A stretch of 64,000 bases of DNA from Pyropia haitanensis (taxonomy: Eukaryota > Rhodophyta > Bangiophyceae > Bangiales > Bangiaceae). Location of the stretch: contig SDUX01000005.1 of assembly GCA_008729055.1 (NCBI GenBank), positions 1,744,875-1,808,874 on the forward strand, in the 5' to 3' direction. The position numbers and the translations under genes are program-made. The notes under the pieces were generated by a model. That model ran no database searches, was not told the DNA's origin, and saw nothing but the letters and a program-made list of their open reading frames with translations. Positions 10,730 through 21,244 of the stretch are shown here, one piece after another. How positions within the stretch are numbered: position 1 is the first letter of the stretch; each line of letters begins with the position of its first letter.

Positions 10730-12376
10730 GCGCAGTGGGCATTGAACCGGGATCCGCTTCAGAGCCTCTTCAGGCCGGAAGGCGTTGAAGCAGCCTTGAA
10801 TTTCCTTGAAGAGGTACCTCTTCAAACCGCAGCGCGCACCGCGACACGGCCAAGTTAAGGTCCGATCTTCACACTTAGTGGCGTAGGCAATACAAAGAAG
10901 TACGATACTAAGGTCGAGCTAGGCGTGCGTTAAGGAGGGCCCCAGTACATTCCAAATCTTCTTAAATCTCCATGTCAGTCCTCATCGGCGCGAGAAACTC
11001 TGCCCGATTGCGGCCGACAAGAGATCCCAACCCCCGGGTTGGAGGCGTCTGACGGAACCGCGCAAGGCGACACGGCCCCGGCCACAACCCTGGCCTGTCC
11101 CACGTGCTTCGGTCATCGCCAAGAGAGCGAGCGACACGATGTCCGTCACACGCGCACGGCCTTTTCACCAGTGTCCTGTATGCCCCCCCCGCACTTCTCA
11201 TCCCGTTCATTCCGGTGGCAAACGACCGCTTTCCGTTTTTGGGAAGCCACCCTCACCGCTGACGCCCTCCAGTTCCCCGCGCATCGGGCGGAGTGAAAGA
11301 TTGGGGGGGGAGGGGGTTTGACGAGAGAAAGGAGCGCCGCAGGCAGGCATGGGGACCGGGAAGTTTGGAGGGGGGTGGGTGCGGGAAGAGGAGGACGCGC
11401 CAGGGGAGGAGGTCAGCGATGAGGGGCGTGCGTGACGGCCAGGAGGGGGTGTCTGGGAATGGAGGAGGAGGCGTGGCCGGAAGGCATCGGAACGACGGGG
11501 GGGGGGGGGGGGGGGGGGTTGAAGCGGAAAATTCGCGGTCGCGCCAGGGGAGGAGGTGCGCCATGGGTAGGCGTTGGTGCTGGCAAGTGCGTGGCAGCTG
11601 AAGCAGTTGCCTACAATTTACGGAGCAGATGCTCAGGTGTCCATGAGGAGAAGGCTGGGGGGGGGGGGGGGAGGGAGGGGGGGGGGGGGCAGAGACGTAG
11701 GCGAGTGTGCACTGAAGCTGCACGCGACACAGCTGGTGCCGGTTCAGGTGACTCCGCCGACCGAGCCAGCAGTGCATGCCGTAGCCAGACTGCTGCATCA
11801 ATGAACCCATCCAGCGTCGGGGAAGAAGCATCAGAGACTGCACGGTCGCGTACTTCGCTGTCCATTTGATGGAAGCAGTCCACGGAGACTCATCAAACAA
11901 GCGAGATGCAGGGTGTATCACTCGAGATCAACTCCATTGAGCTTCGCAAGTGCCCAGAATCAAGGGCATAAACCCGGACTGCTTCGGCACACAAGCGGTC
12001 GAAAACCGTGCCGAATGACGTACTTGGGTTAAGAGAGGCGCGATCACGACCTCTTCAAGCGGAGAGCAGGACGCGACCCCCTTAATCGATCGGTTGAATT
12101 TTGCTTGAATTTCCTTGATAAAACGCCAAACTCTTCTCGGCGCAGGCTCTTTCTCACGTCTGTGTACAGCTCTGTCTCTGGCGCACCTTGTGGTACCTCG
12201 CACGTCCTTGTTCACGTCCGGAAAGACGTTCACATCAAGGTTTATCAAGATCACTTCAAGGAATCCTGCCCTACGGTGCTTTCAGGAGGGGGTCTTCAAG
12301 CCTCCGGGCCCGATTTCCGCCCTGATCAGGCCTTTAAGAGGCTTTGAAGTGGATCCCGCATCAACCACCACTGCGC
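10730..12376. mobile_element. non-autonomous element with imperfect terminal inverted repeats (I)
   Basis: The left end (from 10730, GCGCAGTGGGCATTGA) and the reverse complement of the right end (from 12376, GCGCAGTGGTGGTTGA) stay alignable for about 41 bp, including the shared GGGATCC and a following GCCTCTT. Similarity then becomes patchy over the next 150 bp (repeated TTGAA/CCTTGAA motifs; 'CTTGAATTTCCTTGA' occurs at both 10795 and 12110). The interior has G-run DNA (11290-11700) and no recognisable transposase, although the minus strand at 11611-11921 is open. I see no clear target duplication, so the superfamily is open. Confidence 0.5.
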
Positions 12377-12712
12377 CGGTGTGCCGGTTGGTGCGCGGCG
12401 GGGCCCTGACGGCACGCACCATCGGCGGCACTGCAAAGGAGTTAGGGACGGGGGGGGGGACGCGGGGGGTTTGGGTTTGGAAAGGACGGGGACCGGGGGG
12501 GATTGGTGCATCATAGGGGACGGCGGCCGCGCTGGATTTTCAGCTGGCCACGCCTCTCCACCGTTTCTTTATTAAACTGGTTCTGTGCGTCACTTTTTCC
12601 ATTCTGTGTAGCAAAAACTTACGTTGGAAACCAAGTACTGTTTCATAAACTATTTCTCCTTCAGGCTGGCAGGCCCTCTTGGTGGCGGCAGCGGCCACCT
12701 TGCCGTGCTCCA

Positions 12713-13920
12713 GCGCTGTGGGTGCTAAAACCTCTCAAAAAAAAACTGCTTTTTCGGTTGCGGGGCCCCTTGCGGGCTTGCGTGGGATCTTGCTTTTCCG
12801 CAAGCCAGTCTGCGTGGACAAGCAAGATTTTTGTGCGGAGTCTGCTTGCGTCCGCAAGTCTGTCATTCTTGCGCGGCACTTTGCGAAAATCTCCCACGCT
12901 GCGACTGTCAACAACCGTCGGAATGTATCCAATCAGAGGCCGGGACGGAACAGGAGTCCGAAGCCCTGGGCCGTCTTGGCTACCTGGACCAGCGCCTACT
13001 CGCTCTTCCGCTGAGACAGCAGCTGCTCGTTTACCTGCGCCAGCTCCGCAGTGGAGCCGCGCATCTCAAGGCGGAGTATCACCACCACCTGCCGCAGACA
13101 GCCAGAGGCCGGCTTCTTCGCCTCGGCGGATGCCGCTTCCATCGCGATACCTACCGTCGAGAGTGAGCGGGAAGCGCAGGAGAGCTGAGGGGAGAGGGAG
13201 GCGGGAGAGAACGCTACTATCGGCTGAAGTGAAGTAGACGGCGGGCACTATCCCTGCGCCGCGCCACAATTTCCAGTCACAACAGCCTGCACTAGCTGCC
13301 GCTCCGCAGCGCCTCAAAAAGCCGTCATGACTGCGGCACCCGCGGACGAGAACGGGGGGGGAGCGGACGGGCGTGGGAAAGTAAAGGTGAGGGGGCCACG
13401 AGCAAGCAGAGAAGCGGGTAAGTGGAGTGAAGGGGGGGGGGGAAGAGAGAGCCACCTCTTAAGCCTACGCCATCCACCCTAGCCGTGTCGTCAAGCGCGT
13501 CCTCAATGCGTCTCCCTCCACGTCACTTTTCTTACTCCCGGGGACTGCAGAGTGCGGGAGATTTTTGCCGCAATGGCCCATGCAGAGGCGTTTCCGCAAG
13601 GTACTCTGCGGCCGCCCGCAAGCCACCTTGCGGTCGTTGGCAACCTTCCCGGACGCGGATTGCATGAAGCCCTACAGTGAAGCGTTTCGGTCCGTTGACA
13701 CGGGTGATTTTGTAGGCCCAGACAGCTCAGCTCCAGACGCTTCTTTCTGTATGAGATGCACTCCGTCGAAGGTCCGAAAGGCACCCATGTAAGTCAAAAA
13801 CAAAAAAACCGAAAAAAAGCAGGCCTCACACTGTCAAAACAGGCGTTGACAACCGCTTGCGGGCCGGGCCAAGCAACGGAAAAGCAGGTTTTCTTGGAGA
13901 CGGTTTAGCACCCACTGCGC
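12713..13920. mobile_element. non-autonomous element with long imperfect inverted repeats (II)
   Basis: The left end (GCGCTGTGGGTGCTAAAA from 12713) and the reverse complement of the right end (GCGCAGTGGGTGCTAAAC from 13920) match and remain alignable for at least 70 bp, through a 'CTGCTTTTC/TCGGTTG' region and a GC block rich in CTTGCGG/CCGCAAG. A second matched pair, 'TTGCG..AAAATCTCCC', lies near 12885 and 13560, so the arms may reach 200-350 bp. The first 9 bp (GCGCWGTGG) match element I, so the two are probably one family. The core (12915-13520) has no recognisable gene. Confidence 0.55.
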
Positions 13921-14366
13921 AGCCGAGGCGGCGCAATGGTGGCAGGGGGCTGCGTGCGGTGGAATCGGCGGCGGGCAAGGAGGCGCTACTCCTGCGCGCG
14001 GCAGCGGGGGCGGGAGTGGGGTGGCGGTGCTGGTGTGGTCGGCTTCTGCCCTCCTCGGGCTACCCGGCGGCGGCTGTAGTGACCGGCCACCCCTCCCCCC
14101 CGCGTTGTCTGCGCGCCACCGGCCCCCGTAGTGGTCTCGGTGGGCCTGCTCAGCGGGGCTGGACACCTGTCCGGTGCACAGGGGCGGCAGCGCAATAAAG
14201 AAAAAAAAGAGAGGACGGTTCGTGATGGCACGCCCCGTCGCCACGCTAAACATGCACACTACACCCAGATCTCGCCACGGGGATCATCCCACCCCTGCTC
14301 ATTCCCCGCCCGCCTCCCCTCCCCCCCCCCCCCCTTTCCACTTCACAACGGACACCCCCCCCCCGC
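13921..14366. other. spacer 3' of the CAP gene
   Basis: No gene recognised. C-runs at 14315-14365 directly follow the CAP stop codon on the minus strand. An AATAAA on the plus strand at 14193 is in the wrong orientation to serve the CAP gene. Confidence 0.3.
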
Positions 14367-15160
14367 TCACTTAAATTGCGCATACACACACGTGGCGTAG
14401 TAGTGCCCCTTGCTCCCCCCCCGCACCACCCCACACCCCGTCCAGTTGTACTCGGCGGTCAGGATGTTCTTGCGGTGCCCTGGTGAGGCCATCCACTGGC
14501 CCACCAGCGCTGTCGCAAGGCTCCGGGCAGAGCCCATCCCCGACGAGCGGGACGCCACATTCTCGGCCGCCCTCGCGGCGCCCCAGGCGCGCATCAGCGC
14601 CCCCACGTCTTGGTGGAAGATCCGCCCCGCGGCCGCCTGGGTGCGGCTGTGGGCGATTGCCGAGGCGGTGAGGCGGGTCGACGCCCGCTGGGAGGCCATC
14701 CCGTACCGCCGGCGCTCGGCATTGATCAGCGCCACCACCCACCCGTTGACTCTCTTGTTCCCACCCCCCCCGACGGTGGCGGGGCGGGAGCACTCCCCCC
14801 CCCCCCGCCAGACTGGCGGCGCATCAGCCCACATACCGCCCCCGGCACGGAGGTGGGGAAAGCGTCGGACAGGGAGACGTGGCCGCCCTTGAAGTAACAC
14901 GTCCCCGTCCCCGTGTACGTGGACCACGTAAAGTGAGTGCACCCTGCCGTGCGGCCGCACGCGCCCGAGCAGGCCTCCCCCGTCGTGGAGGCGCGGCCAA
15001 TATCCCCTTTAGAGGACCAGTCGCAGCCGGCCGCCCATACCGCGTCGGAGGAGGTTCTCCACCGCAGAGCCGAAACGGCGGTGGCCATCGCAGCAACGAG
15101 CAGGAGGGGCACCACGGACCGGGCGGTTGCGGCAGCCACGGTGCGGGGGATGGCGCCCAT
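14367..15160 (-). CDS. secreted PAN/apple plus CAP (SCP/PR-1) protein, frame broken at a homopolymer
   Basis: The start is ATG at 15160 (MGAIPRTVAAATARS), followed by a hydrophobic stretch ending near VSALRW, a good signal peptide. Next comes a Cys-rich domain (CDWSSKGDIGRAST, EACSGACGRTAGCTHFTW, CYFKGG), typical of PAN/apple modules. After a Gly/Pro linker, the CAP domain reads NGWVVALINAERRR, then HSRTQAAAG, RAAENVASRS, VGQWMASPGHRKNIL and YYATCVYAQFK, with the Glu and His of the CAP cavity (AENV, GHR). The stop is TGA at 14367. The PAN and CAP parts lie in frames one base apart; the switch falls in the linker, at a run of a dozen C near 14790-14802. A sequencing indel or a short intron is likelier than inactivation. 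The family acts outside the cell. This is the clearest host gene in the window. Confidence 0.8.
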
Positions 15161-16467
15161 GTTGTATGGGGGTGATGGGTGGCGTGGGGATGCGAGTGGA
15201 CTGTGGTTTTGCAGCGGGGAAGGTGAAGGAGGTTGGCTGAAGAGGGGCGGGCTAGGAAAGGTGGGAACGTCCGGTGGCGACGGCAAGACGGGAGGAGTGC
15301 GGCAGGTGGCGGGCAGACGGGTGGGCTGATGGGGAGGAGGAGTGTGTGAGATGGCGCCACCCCCGACGGACGCGACGGGGGTCCGCCTTTATGATACCGC
15401 CGCGTTGGTCGGGTCACCAGGCCACTCCACCCCTGCCCATGGCGTCCCCGTGCGCCATCATCCCGACCCGCCCCACCGCCCAAGCGCACCCCCAGCCCGC
15501 CCCGCAGCTCGACGCGCCCCGCACCACCCCGGCACACATGGCAATGGGGGCACCCCCCCTCTGCTCCACCACCTCGCCGCGGCACCTCTCCCCGCGCACC
15601 CGCTGACGAGGCGTGCTGACCCCCGCGGACGGGACGCGCTCGCCAGCGCATGGCGTCCGCGGGGGCACCGCCTTGTCAGCACGGACAGCCGGCGGGCTTG
15701 CTGACGCGGCGTTTCCACCCCGGTGGATGCGATCGCGCCGGAACGAGCGCGAATGCACGTACGGGCGGGCCGGCCCCTCCCCCTCCCCAATGTCCCGCCT
15801 CGTGGGGATGGTAGCTGTGCTCCCGGTTGGCGAACGGAACCCGCCCCTGCGGCGGGTTCCCCCGCAAAACCTTCGACAATGGTGGCGGCGGCGGTGGCGG
15901 GAGGCAAGCGAATGAGGGAATCGCAGGGGTGGTGGGCTTCCACCACTGGGGAACAGGACCGGCGGCCGACGCGGACGGGCGCCGACCGGCCGGGGGCGGG
16001 GCAGGCGGGCAGCGGGGACGCCCGCGGCCGATCCCCCCGCCGCGCCGCGTCCGACGCGGCCCCGCGTACACATCACACCAGCGGCACCAGGCGTGGGTGG
16101 CGGGCTTTGGGGGTGACGTCACTAAGTGTGGCGCATTACGATATAATCCTCATTCTATTTGGCACGCAATTTTTCGAGTTCGACACATTGCTGCACGCAG
16201 CTTGGCGAGACCAGTCGATCTTTGCCGTTTGTTTCTGTATCCGATCAGGTCTGAGGGGGGGGGGCAGGCACCGGCAGCCACGTCGGCGACGGCGGCGGGG
16301 CCAGCGGCGGCGGCGGCGGCGGCGGCGACAGGCGGCGACGGTGGCGCCACCGCGACAGCACGGGCGTGGGCGGCGCATGTGATCGTCCCCCCCGTCATCC
16401 CCCCCCACCCCCCCATTACCGTCCGCGACGGCGTGACGGCGGCGGCAAGCGACGAGCCGCCCGAGCC
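15161..16467. other. intergenic GC-rich DNA with a strong hairpin
   Basis: This lies upstream of the CAP gene and should contain its promoter, but I see no clear TATA box. At 15613-15682 there is a two-part inverted repeat: GTGCTGAC (15613) with GTCAGCAC (15675), and inside it CCCCCGCGGACG (15620) with CGTCCGCGGGGG (15654). About 16125-16260 is unusually AT-rich for the region. Open frames elsewhere are compositional. Confidence 0.4.
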
Positions 16468-16689
16468 CTACCCCCAGGCGGAGATTTCCACCACCCGCGC
16501 GGCGCGTCGCCGCCGCGCCCGCCGGGCGGCCGACCGGCACGGCACCGCCCACCGTGCGTACAACGCGTCCACCGCGGCGGGCGTGACGAGCCCACGGGCG
16601 GCGTTGTAGGCCACCATGGCGGGGCGCGGCAGCAGCTGCACCCGCCCCAGCGTCGGGTGGGGGCCATACAAGGGTGCCCCCGCTCCGCA

Positions 16690-16734
<45 letters not shown>

Positions 16735-17136
16735 GCCGCTGCCGCCGCCGCCGCCGCCGCCGGCGCCAGCCCCGCCGCCGTCGCCGGCGTGGCCGCCGGC
16801 GCCCGCCCCCCCCCCCTCTGTCGCCGCCGCCGCCGCCAGCCCCGCCGCAAACGCGGCACGCACCTCGGCGAGGCGGTCCGCCCGCAGCCCCGCGGCGATC
16901 CCCCCGTACACCCCACTATCCGCGGCGAGGAACCCCGCACACAGCCCCGCCCGCCGCCCAACCCGCCCCCTCTCCCGTCCCCTCCGCCGCTGCCGCGGCC
17001 GTCGCCACCGCGCCCGCCGACGCCGCCGCCGCCGCCGCCGCGGCCGCCGCCGCCGAGAGGGGCGTGACCCCGTGCAGCAGCGGCCGCCGCCCGTCCGGCG
17101 CGGCGGGCGACGACGGGCGGGACCGCGGGAAGCGCT

Positions 17137-17179
<43 letters not shown>

Positions 17180-17550
17180 AGCGGCGGCCGCCGCCGCCGC
17201 CCGCAGCGCCGCCTCCACCGCCGACCGCGGGGACGGCACCGCCACCGCGTCGAGGCCGCCGAGGCCCACGCCGCCCCCCGGGGAGGGCACAGCCCCGCCA
17301 CCGCCACCATTCCCGCCACGATGGGCGGGCGGGGGGCGGCGGCATGCCCCCCCCCGCCCCAGCCACCACCGCCGCCGCCGCCGCCACTGCCGCCACCGCC
17401 GCCGCCGCCGCTGCGACCGCTGCCACCCCCCCTTACACCGGGGACGGTGCCTCCCCCCCCACCCCCCCTCACACAAACGGCGGCGCCTCCCCCCCCACCG
17501 CCCCCCCCCAACCGGGCTTGCCTACGACGGGGGGCGGGGAACCTGGCCAT
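16468..17550 (-). CDS. possible Ala/Gly-rich host protein
   Basis: A minus-strand frame runs from ATG at 17550 (MARFPAPRRRQARLGGG) to a stop at 16468. Most of it is Gly, Ala and Arg runs from GGC/GCC repeats. Two pieces look like real protein: 'GLCAGFLAADSGVYGGIAAGL' followed by 'RADRLAEVRAAFAAGLAAAA', and, near the end, 'MVAYNAARGLVTPAAVDALY'. A third plausible piece (SAVEAALRAAAA, AERFPRSRPSSPAAP) is in another frame, so homopolymer frame errors or introns are likely. No family recognised; it may be purely compositional. Confidence 0.25.
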
Positions 17551-17752
17551 TGTGAAGGGGAGGGGTAGCCATAACGGGGGGGGAAGGGCGGCCGTTGCAG
17601 GACGGCGGAGCAGCCACGACGGAGGAGGGGCGATCAAGACGGAGGGGGAAGCGGGCACGACGGGGGGGGGTCGGCCATGACGGTGGGAAAGGCGGCGACG
17701 TCGGGGGGTGTGAACGGCGACGGCGGGGGTGTGGAAAGCTGCGATTAGGGGG

Positions 17753-18095
17753 GGGACGGTGACGACGGGGGGGGGACGGTGACGACGGGGGGGGGGACGG
17801 TGACGACGGGGGGGGGACGGTGACGACGGGGGGGGGACGGTGACGACGGGGGGGGGACGGTGACGACGGGGGGGGGACGGTGACGACGGGGGGGGGACGG
17901 TGACGACGGGGGGGGGACGGTGACGACGGGGGGGGGACGGTGACGACGGGGGGGGGGACGGTGACGACGGGGGGGGGACGGTGACGACGGGGGGGGACGG
18001 TGACGACGGGGGGGGGGACGGTGACGACGGGGGGGGGACGGTGACGACGGGGGGGGACGGTGACGACGGGGGGGGGGACGGTGACGACGGGAGGA
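17753..18095. repeat. 20-21-bp G-run minisatellite
   Basis: About 17 head-to-tail copies of GACGGTGACGACGGGGGGG; the unit length varies only through the G run (6-9 G). Unit-length variation confined to the homopolymer could be polymerase slippage or sequencing uncertainty. The minus strand reads as Pro/Ser/Val repeats in all frames, which explains the long artefactual ORFs here. Confidence 0.95.
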
Positions 18096-18432
18096 GGAAA
18101 GGAACGGCCCGTGGCACGTCGACGGCGCACGCTCAGTTAAGCGCGGTCTTGCCGTATTTGTCCATTACAGTGCCACGATCGGTGGACTGTCGACTTTTTC
18201 CAAAACAGATGGCATCTGTGCGCGGTCGTCGTCGTCGTGGAGCCCGACACTGCCGCACCTCGCCAGCGTCTGCTGACGCCCTGCGCGCTCCCATCGCCCA
18301 TGCCGTCCAACCACCACGCTCCGGCAAGCCCCCCATCCAACATCCATTGCATCCCTGTGCCCCACGCAGGGACGAGAACGCCAGTTGAGGCCATGACGGA
18401 TGACTCGCAACATGGGCCCGACCTGTACGTTC
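18096..18432. other. left flank of chromovirus element 1
   Basis: No gene recognised. GTTC at 18429-18432 is the left copy of the element 1 target duplication. A short plus-strand frame from ATG at 18393 runs into the insertion point and stays open about 70 bp beyond the right LTR, but it resembles nothing I know. Confidence 0.3.
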
Positions 18433-19166
18433 TGTGGCATATATACGCCTAGGGGGGGGCACGCGGGGGCCGTCCCACAGCCGTGGACGGCCGCGCGCTG
18501 CAGCCCCGCGGGTGGCCACACCCATGGCATATGTGCGCCTAAGGGGGCACGCGGGGGGCCGTCCACGACTCAGTGGACGGCACACGCCGCAGCCCCACGG
18601 GCGGCCACACCCGCCGGGGGCGTCGTGCGACCCCTCTCCCCGACCCCTGTAAAAGGGTCGGGCGGCGCACCGGGCCCGAACGGTCGCGTCACGGGTGGGG
18701 CTAGCCCCCCCCCTTAGGTCGCTTGTGATTGGATCGAAGGCGTGCGCCGGCGGGCGATCCTTCGATCTGAGGGACAGCTCCCGGGCCGGGGGAGGACGGC
18801 CGCGGGAGCTGGATCGAGTACTCCCTGTGACGATCGATAGGATCGACCTATCGATTGTGGTACGCCCTTTCGGGGGGTACTCACCAATTTCGCATGCAAT
18901 TATCGTCTTGGAGGGATTTCGCTTCTATTTCTTAGGACAGGTCGACCCTGCCCGGTCGACCTGTCCGATCGAGGGTTGCGGCGGGCGCGCGCGTGCCTCT
19001 TCTGGGCACGCGACGGCGTTCTCGCCCCGCTTCTCCCTGCTCGTCAGGTCTAAACGTATCCTTCTTTGTCCCGCTTACTTGCCATAGTCTTGGCACTGCG
19101 GTTACGGGTCTGTGCGTCAACCCTCCCCCCTGATTACGGTACCCTATGGACACCCGACTTGCCACA
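18433..19166 (+). repeat. 5' LTR of element 1
   Basis: 734 bp, TG...CA termini. Inside, a 90-bp unit starting GGCATATATACGCC (18436) is tandemly duplicated in diverged form at 18526. Two palindromes follow: ATCGATAGG/CCTATCGAT (18833-18855), and GGACAGGTCGACC/GGTCGACCTGTCC (18935-18966), 13-bp arms around a 6-nt loop. 'CATATATA' near 18440 and 'TGTAAAAGG' near 18647 are the only TATA-like sites seen. Confidence 0.95.
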
Positions 19167-19168
19167 TT

Positions 19169-19186
19169 TGGTGGAGCAGCAGGGGA
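19169..19186 (+). promoter_or_regulatory. primer-binding site of element 1
   Basis: TGGTGGAGCAGCAGGGGA lies 2 nt after the LTR. It begins with TGG, complementary to the CCA end of a tRNA; the implied tRNA would start GGAGCAG. I cannot name the tRNA. Element 2 has the same 18 bases. Confidence 0.85.
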
Positions 19187-19432
19187 TACGCAAAAACTCA
19201 CGGCCCTCGGCCGTGAGGTGGACGTGTATCTCCTTATCTTTTACGGCTAAGACGGGTAGCGGTGTCATCGTGGACTTCGACTTGGGCGGCCGGAGCGCAG
19301 GGCGCAAACGGACCCGGGTCAAGGTGGTGGTGAGCGGGGCTCGTCACGTCAAGGGGTCGCCACGGGCCGTAGCCCCGTGGACGACAGCGATCGCCGGTCC
19401 TCGACAGGGGAGGACCTGATCGGTCGGGCAAC

Positions 19433-21244
19433 ATGGATCCTCATCTCCCGAAGGACTACGTGCCCCCCGATGGGACGCGCCGAAAGGGCGTCTCCACGAG
19501 GTCTTCCTCTACCACTCAAGCCCGCAACGACCCCCCTCCGCCTCCTCGTCGGGCCCCGTCGGCGCACGCCGACGTGGACCCTAAGGACGACCCGCTGACG
19601 TTCCCAGCGGCCTCGGCGTCGGCGGCTGGGCCGACGCCTACCGCAGAGGCGGAAGACGACGGCCGGACTGCCGCCTATGAAGCTGCCCTTGCTCAAGCGG
19701 AGCAAGCTTTGAATGACGAGCAGACCACGGTAGCCGAACTGACGCGACGTCTGCAGCAGCAACAAGATCTGCTGGTTGAGATGCAGAAGTCTGCTCAAGG
19801 GAGCAGATCCGCCAGTGGCTCCATGAAGAAGCCTTGACCTACCAAGAAGGGTCAGCTTAAGGATCGCAAGCAGCCGACACCTGAGCCTGTCAAGGAACAA
19901 CATGACACGGCGGAGCTACTTGCGGGACTCCAGGCTCTCCTTCAAGTGTACGGTGAGCGCCCCGCTCAGGGTACCCCCGAGCGCGGCCGCCGTACACGCA
20001 AGGGCCCTCGTCACACTCGACGTGACGACGCCCCTTCCAAGTCCCGGTCATCGACGGCGACGGACCGATCTACTTCGTCCGATCGGTCATCGTCGTCATC
20101 GTCGACATCGGGGCCCCCGACCCCTCCTTCTCCGCCGTCTTCCCCGTCGGAATCTTCCGACGAGAGCACCACGGACGAGGAGGAAGCTACGCGACGCCGA
20201 CGCGGGCTCAAGTCCAAGCGATCAAAGAAGAACGAACACGAGGTGTTCGACCGTCGGATGGCCATCCATGCACCCAACCGTCGTTACCGACGTCTGTTGT
20301 GCTACAAGACGTACTTCCTGGAGGATACGCGCCTGGCGTATCCACCCCGTCTTGTCAGGAAAGCACATAAGCTGAACAAGTGCTTGGACGGGCCGTTCCA
20401 AGGTCAGGCGCCCTTCACTGGAAAGGACCCTCTCGCCATCTTCGGGTTCTTGTCTACGTTCAAGAAAGCTTGTGACGCCGCCGGAGCGTCACACGGACAA
20501 GCACTGCCTCTCCTCGGCTTTCGCCTGTCGGGATCGGCCAAGCTGTCCTTCACCTCCGCCGTGTCCAACAGTGGGACACGGGACGCGCACGCCATCAAGA
20601 CGTACGGGGACGGAGTCAACTGGCTGTTGCAGAAGTTTGCAACGCCGGACAAGTTGAACGAGGCCTACACCGAGGTCATTTCTGCTCGTCAAGAACAAGA
20701 GGAAGCACCTCGAGCGTTCGGCGAACGACTCGAGCGTATGTGCGACCGCCTCGTCGGCTTGTTCAACAGCAGCGATCTCGTTGATACGTTCATCAACGGA
20801 CTTCACGACGCGATCAAGGCGCAGGTTGTCATGTTCCAGATGACCAAGGGCCGCGTGTCGCTGCCGGAAGCGATCACTACCGCGCAGATCTACTGGACGG
20901 GTGTCCAGAAGGTCAAGGTGGACCTGCGTCGACACATCCGGAACACTACCTCTCCAATCCGTGTTGGAGCCGTCTCGGAAGCCGTCGTAGCGAATGTCGC
21001 GGTCACTCCGCCGCAACCACCACGTTTCGCGCGAACGGAACGCAACGCCACACCGGCATCGAGGTCCCCGTCCCCGCGTCGAACTGCAACTTCGACGGAC
21101 GAATGCTACAACTGTCACCGGTTCGGGCACTTCTCCAGCGACTGCCCCGAGCCTCGACGGGAACGCCGACGTTCGTCAACGGACCGTGCCGTAACGGCCT
21201 TCGTCGACACCGACGACCACCCTGCCCACGCTCAGGGAAACTGA
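19433..21244 (+). CDS. gag: element 1 gag
   Basis: ATG at 19433 (MDPHLPKDYV) to TGA at 21242. One in-frame TGA at 19835-19837 splits an N-terminal 134 aa (acidic/Pro-rich, with a coiled-coil-like Gln-rich helix LTRRLQQQQDLLVEM) from the rest. The frame continues without another break: a Ser-rich acidic linker, then the retrotransposon gag capsid domain (from KDPLAIFGFLSTFKKACDAA to about FNSSDLVDTFINGLH), and a C-terminal zinc knuckle CYNCHRFGHFSSDC (C-x2-C-x4-H-x4-C). It forms virus-like particles and binds RNA. The internal TGA may be a CGA-to-TGA change, or the downstream part may start by itself (GTG/ATG candidates near 19946). Confidence 0.85.
21235..21241 (+). promoter_or_regulatory. 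-1 ribosomal frameshift heptamer at the gag/pol junction
   Basis: GGGAAAC sits in gag phase as G GGA AAC immediately followed by the gag stop TGA (21242). The pol frame is -1 relative to gag and is open from 21103 on. This is a textbook slippery site. Confidence 0.85.

Noticed and set aside
16366..17680. Long plus-strand ORFs rich in Pro and Arg
   Set aside because: Shadows of GCC/CCG repeat DNA; no folded segment.
17522..18130. Pro-rich minus-strand ORFs
   Set aside because: They are translations of the 20-bp G-run array.
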